DNA from: Gammaproteobacteria bacterium
Lineage (GTDB): Bacteria; Pseudomonadota; Gammaproteobacteria; DAOWEP01
DNA length: 14,368 nt
Direction: 5' to 3'
Assembly (NCBI GenBank): GCA_030638455.1
Contig: DAOWEP010000175.1
Span: forward strand, 1-14,368
The notes beneath the pieces are model-generated. The model did no database searches. It worked only from the letters and a program-made list of their open reading frames with translations, and was not told where the DNA came from. The position numbers were made by a program, and so were the translations under genes. Positions 14,215 to 14,368 of this stretch are shown here, piece after piece (the stretch's first letter is position 1; every line of letters begins with the position of its first letter).

Positions 14215-14243
14215 AATATAGGGATTCCCCATAATGCATACAA
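14215..14243 (-). promoter_or_regulatory. Candidate promoter for the methyltransferase-VWA gene, with palindromic spacer
   Basis: On the minus strand TTGTAT (14243-14238, 3/6) and TATATT (14220-14215, 5/6) are 17 bases apart. The spacer adjoining the -10 contains the palindrome GGGATTCCC (14221-14229). Transcription would begin near 14208, leaving a leader of about 50-100 bases depending on which start is used. Confidence 0.35.
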
Positions 14244-14368
14244 TGAAACAAAGTGTTACACACCGTCCAGACAATTGTTAATACTGCTATTATTAGAAAC
14301 AATTCAATATTGTAACCTTGGCTACGCGGAATCAAGCTTATTAAAGAACTGTCATACTACTGCCGAAA

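Noticed and set aside
14105..14335. Minus-strand 76-codon open frame with hydrophobic content at the right edge
   Set aside because: It runs through the probable promoter and the first codons of the large gene in another frame and has no ribosome-binding site.
1..14368. Mobile elements, CRISPR arrays, tRNA or rRNA genes
   Set aside because: No transposase or integrase reading frame, no regularly spaced repeats and no cloverleaf or rRNA-like sequence was found on either strand by eye.

Overview
The window looks like the chromosome of a gammaproteobacterium of moderate GC content with AT-rich intergenic regions. The evidence is the metX-metW pair followed by a DUF4426 lipid-export-type signal-peptide gene (the order seen in pseudomonads), a class II ribonucleotide reductase split into NrdJa and NrdJb as in Pseudomonas aeruginosa, and a DegQ-type HtrA protease. 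No tRNA, rRNA, insertion sequence, integrase, prophage or CRISPR array is visible. I cannot name the genus.

Layout, left to right. Positions 1-705 (+) hold the C-terminal part of a probable dynamin-like GTPase whose start lies outside the window. Positions 843-2590 (+) are metX-metW, overlapping by four bases (ATGA). Positions 2860-3312 (+) encode a secreted DUF4426 protein with its own promoter, flanked by a 9-bp inverted repeat. A 475-bp AT-rich intergenic region precedes an HU-family protein with a lysine-rich tail (3788-4120, +). This converges on a minus-strand cluster running from 8358 down to 4324: nrdJa, nrdJb, a 79-residue protein of unknown function, and an alpha/beta hydrolase. A strong minus-strand terminator lies just before the hydrolase. 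After a 656-bp gap come two plus-strand protein quality-control genes: a small heat-shock protein (9015-9452) with a sigma32-like promoter and a structured leader, and the periplasmic protease degQ (9707-11074). Convergent with degQ is a 1012-residue minus-strand gene (14159-11121).

How genes work together: metX activates homoserine and MetW modulates that step for methionine synthesis. NrdJa and NrdJb form one B12-dependent, oxygen-independent ribonucleotide reductase, with the cysteine-rich tail supplied by the second polypeptide. Hsp20 and DegQ serve cytoplasmic and periplasmic proteostasis respectively.

The most unusual object is the 1012-residue protein. It joins an RlmI/RlmK-like SAM-dependent methyltransferase domain in frame to a NorD/CbbO-like region ending in a von Willebrand A domain with an intact metal-binding (MIDAS) motif. 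NorD/CbbO proteins normally act with a MoxR-type AAA+ ATPase, and none is present in the window. Smaller points of interest are regulatory: a palindrome inside the nrdJ promoter spacer, an AGTCAACTTT motif repeated before both nrdJ subunits, and a nested hairpin in the hsp20 leader.
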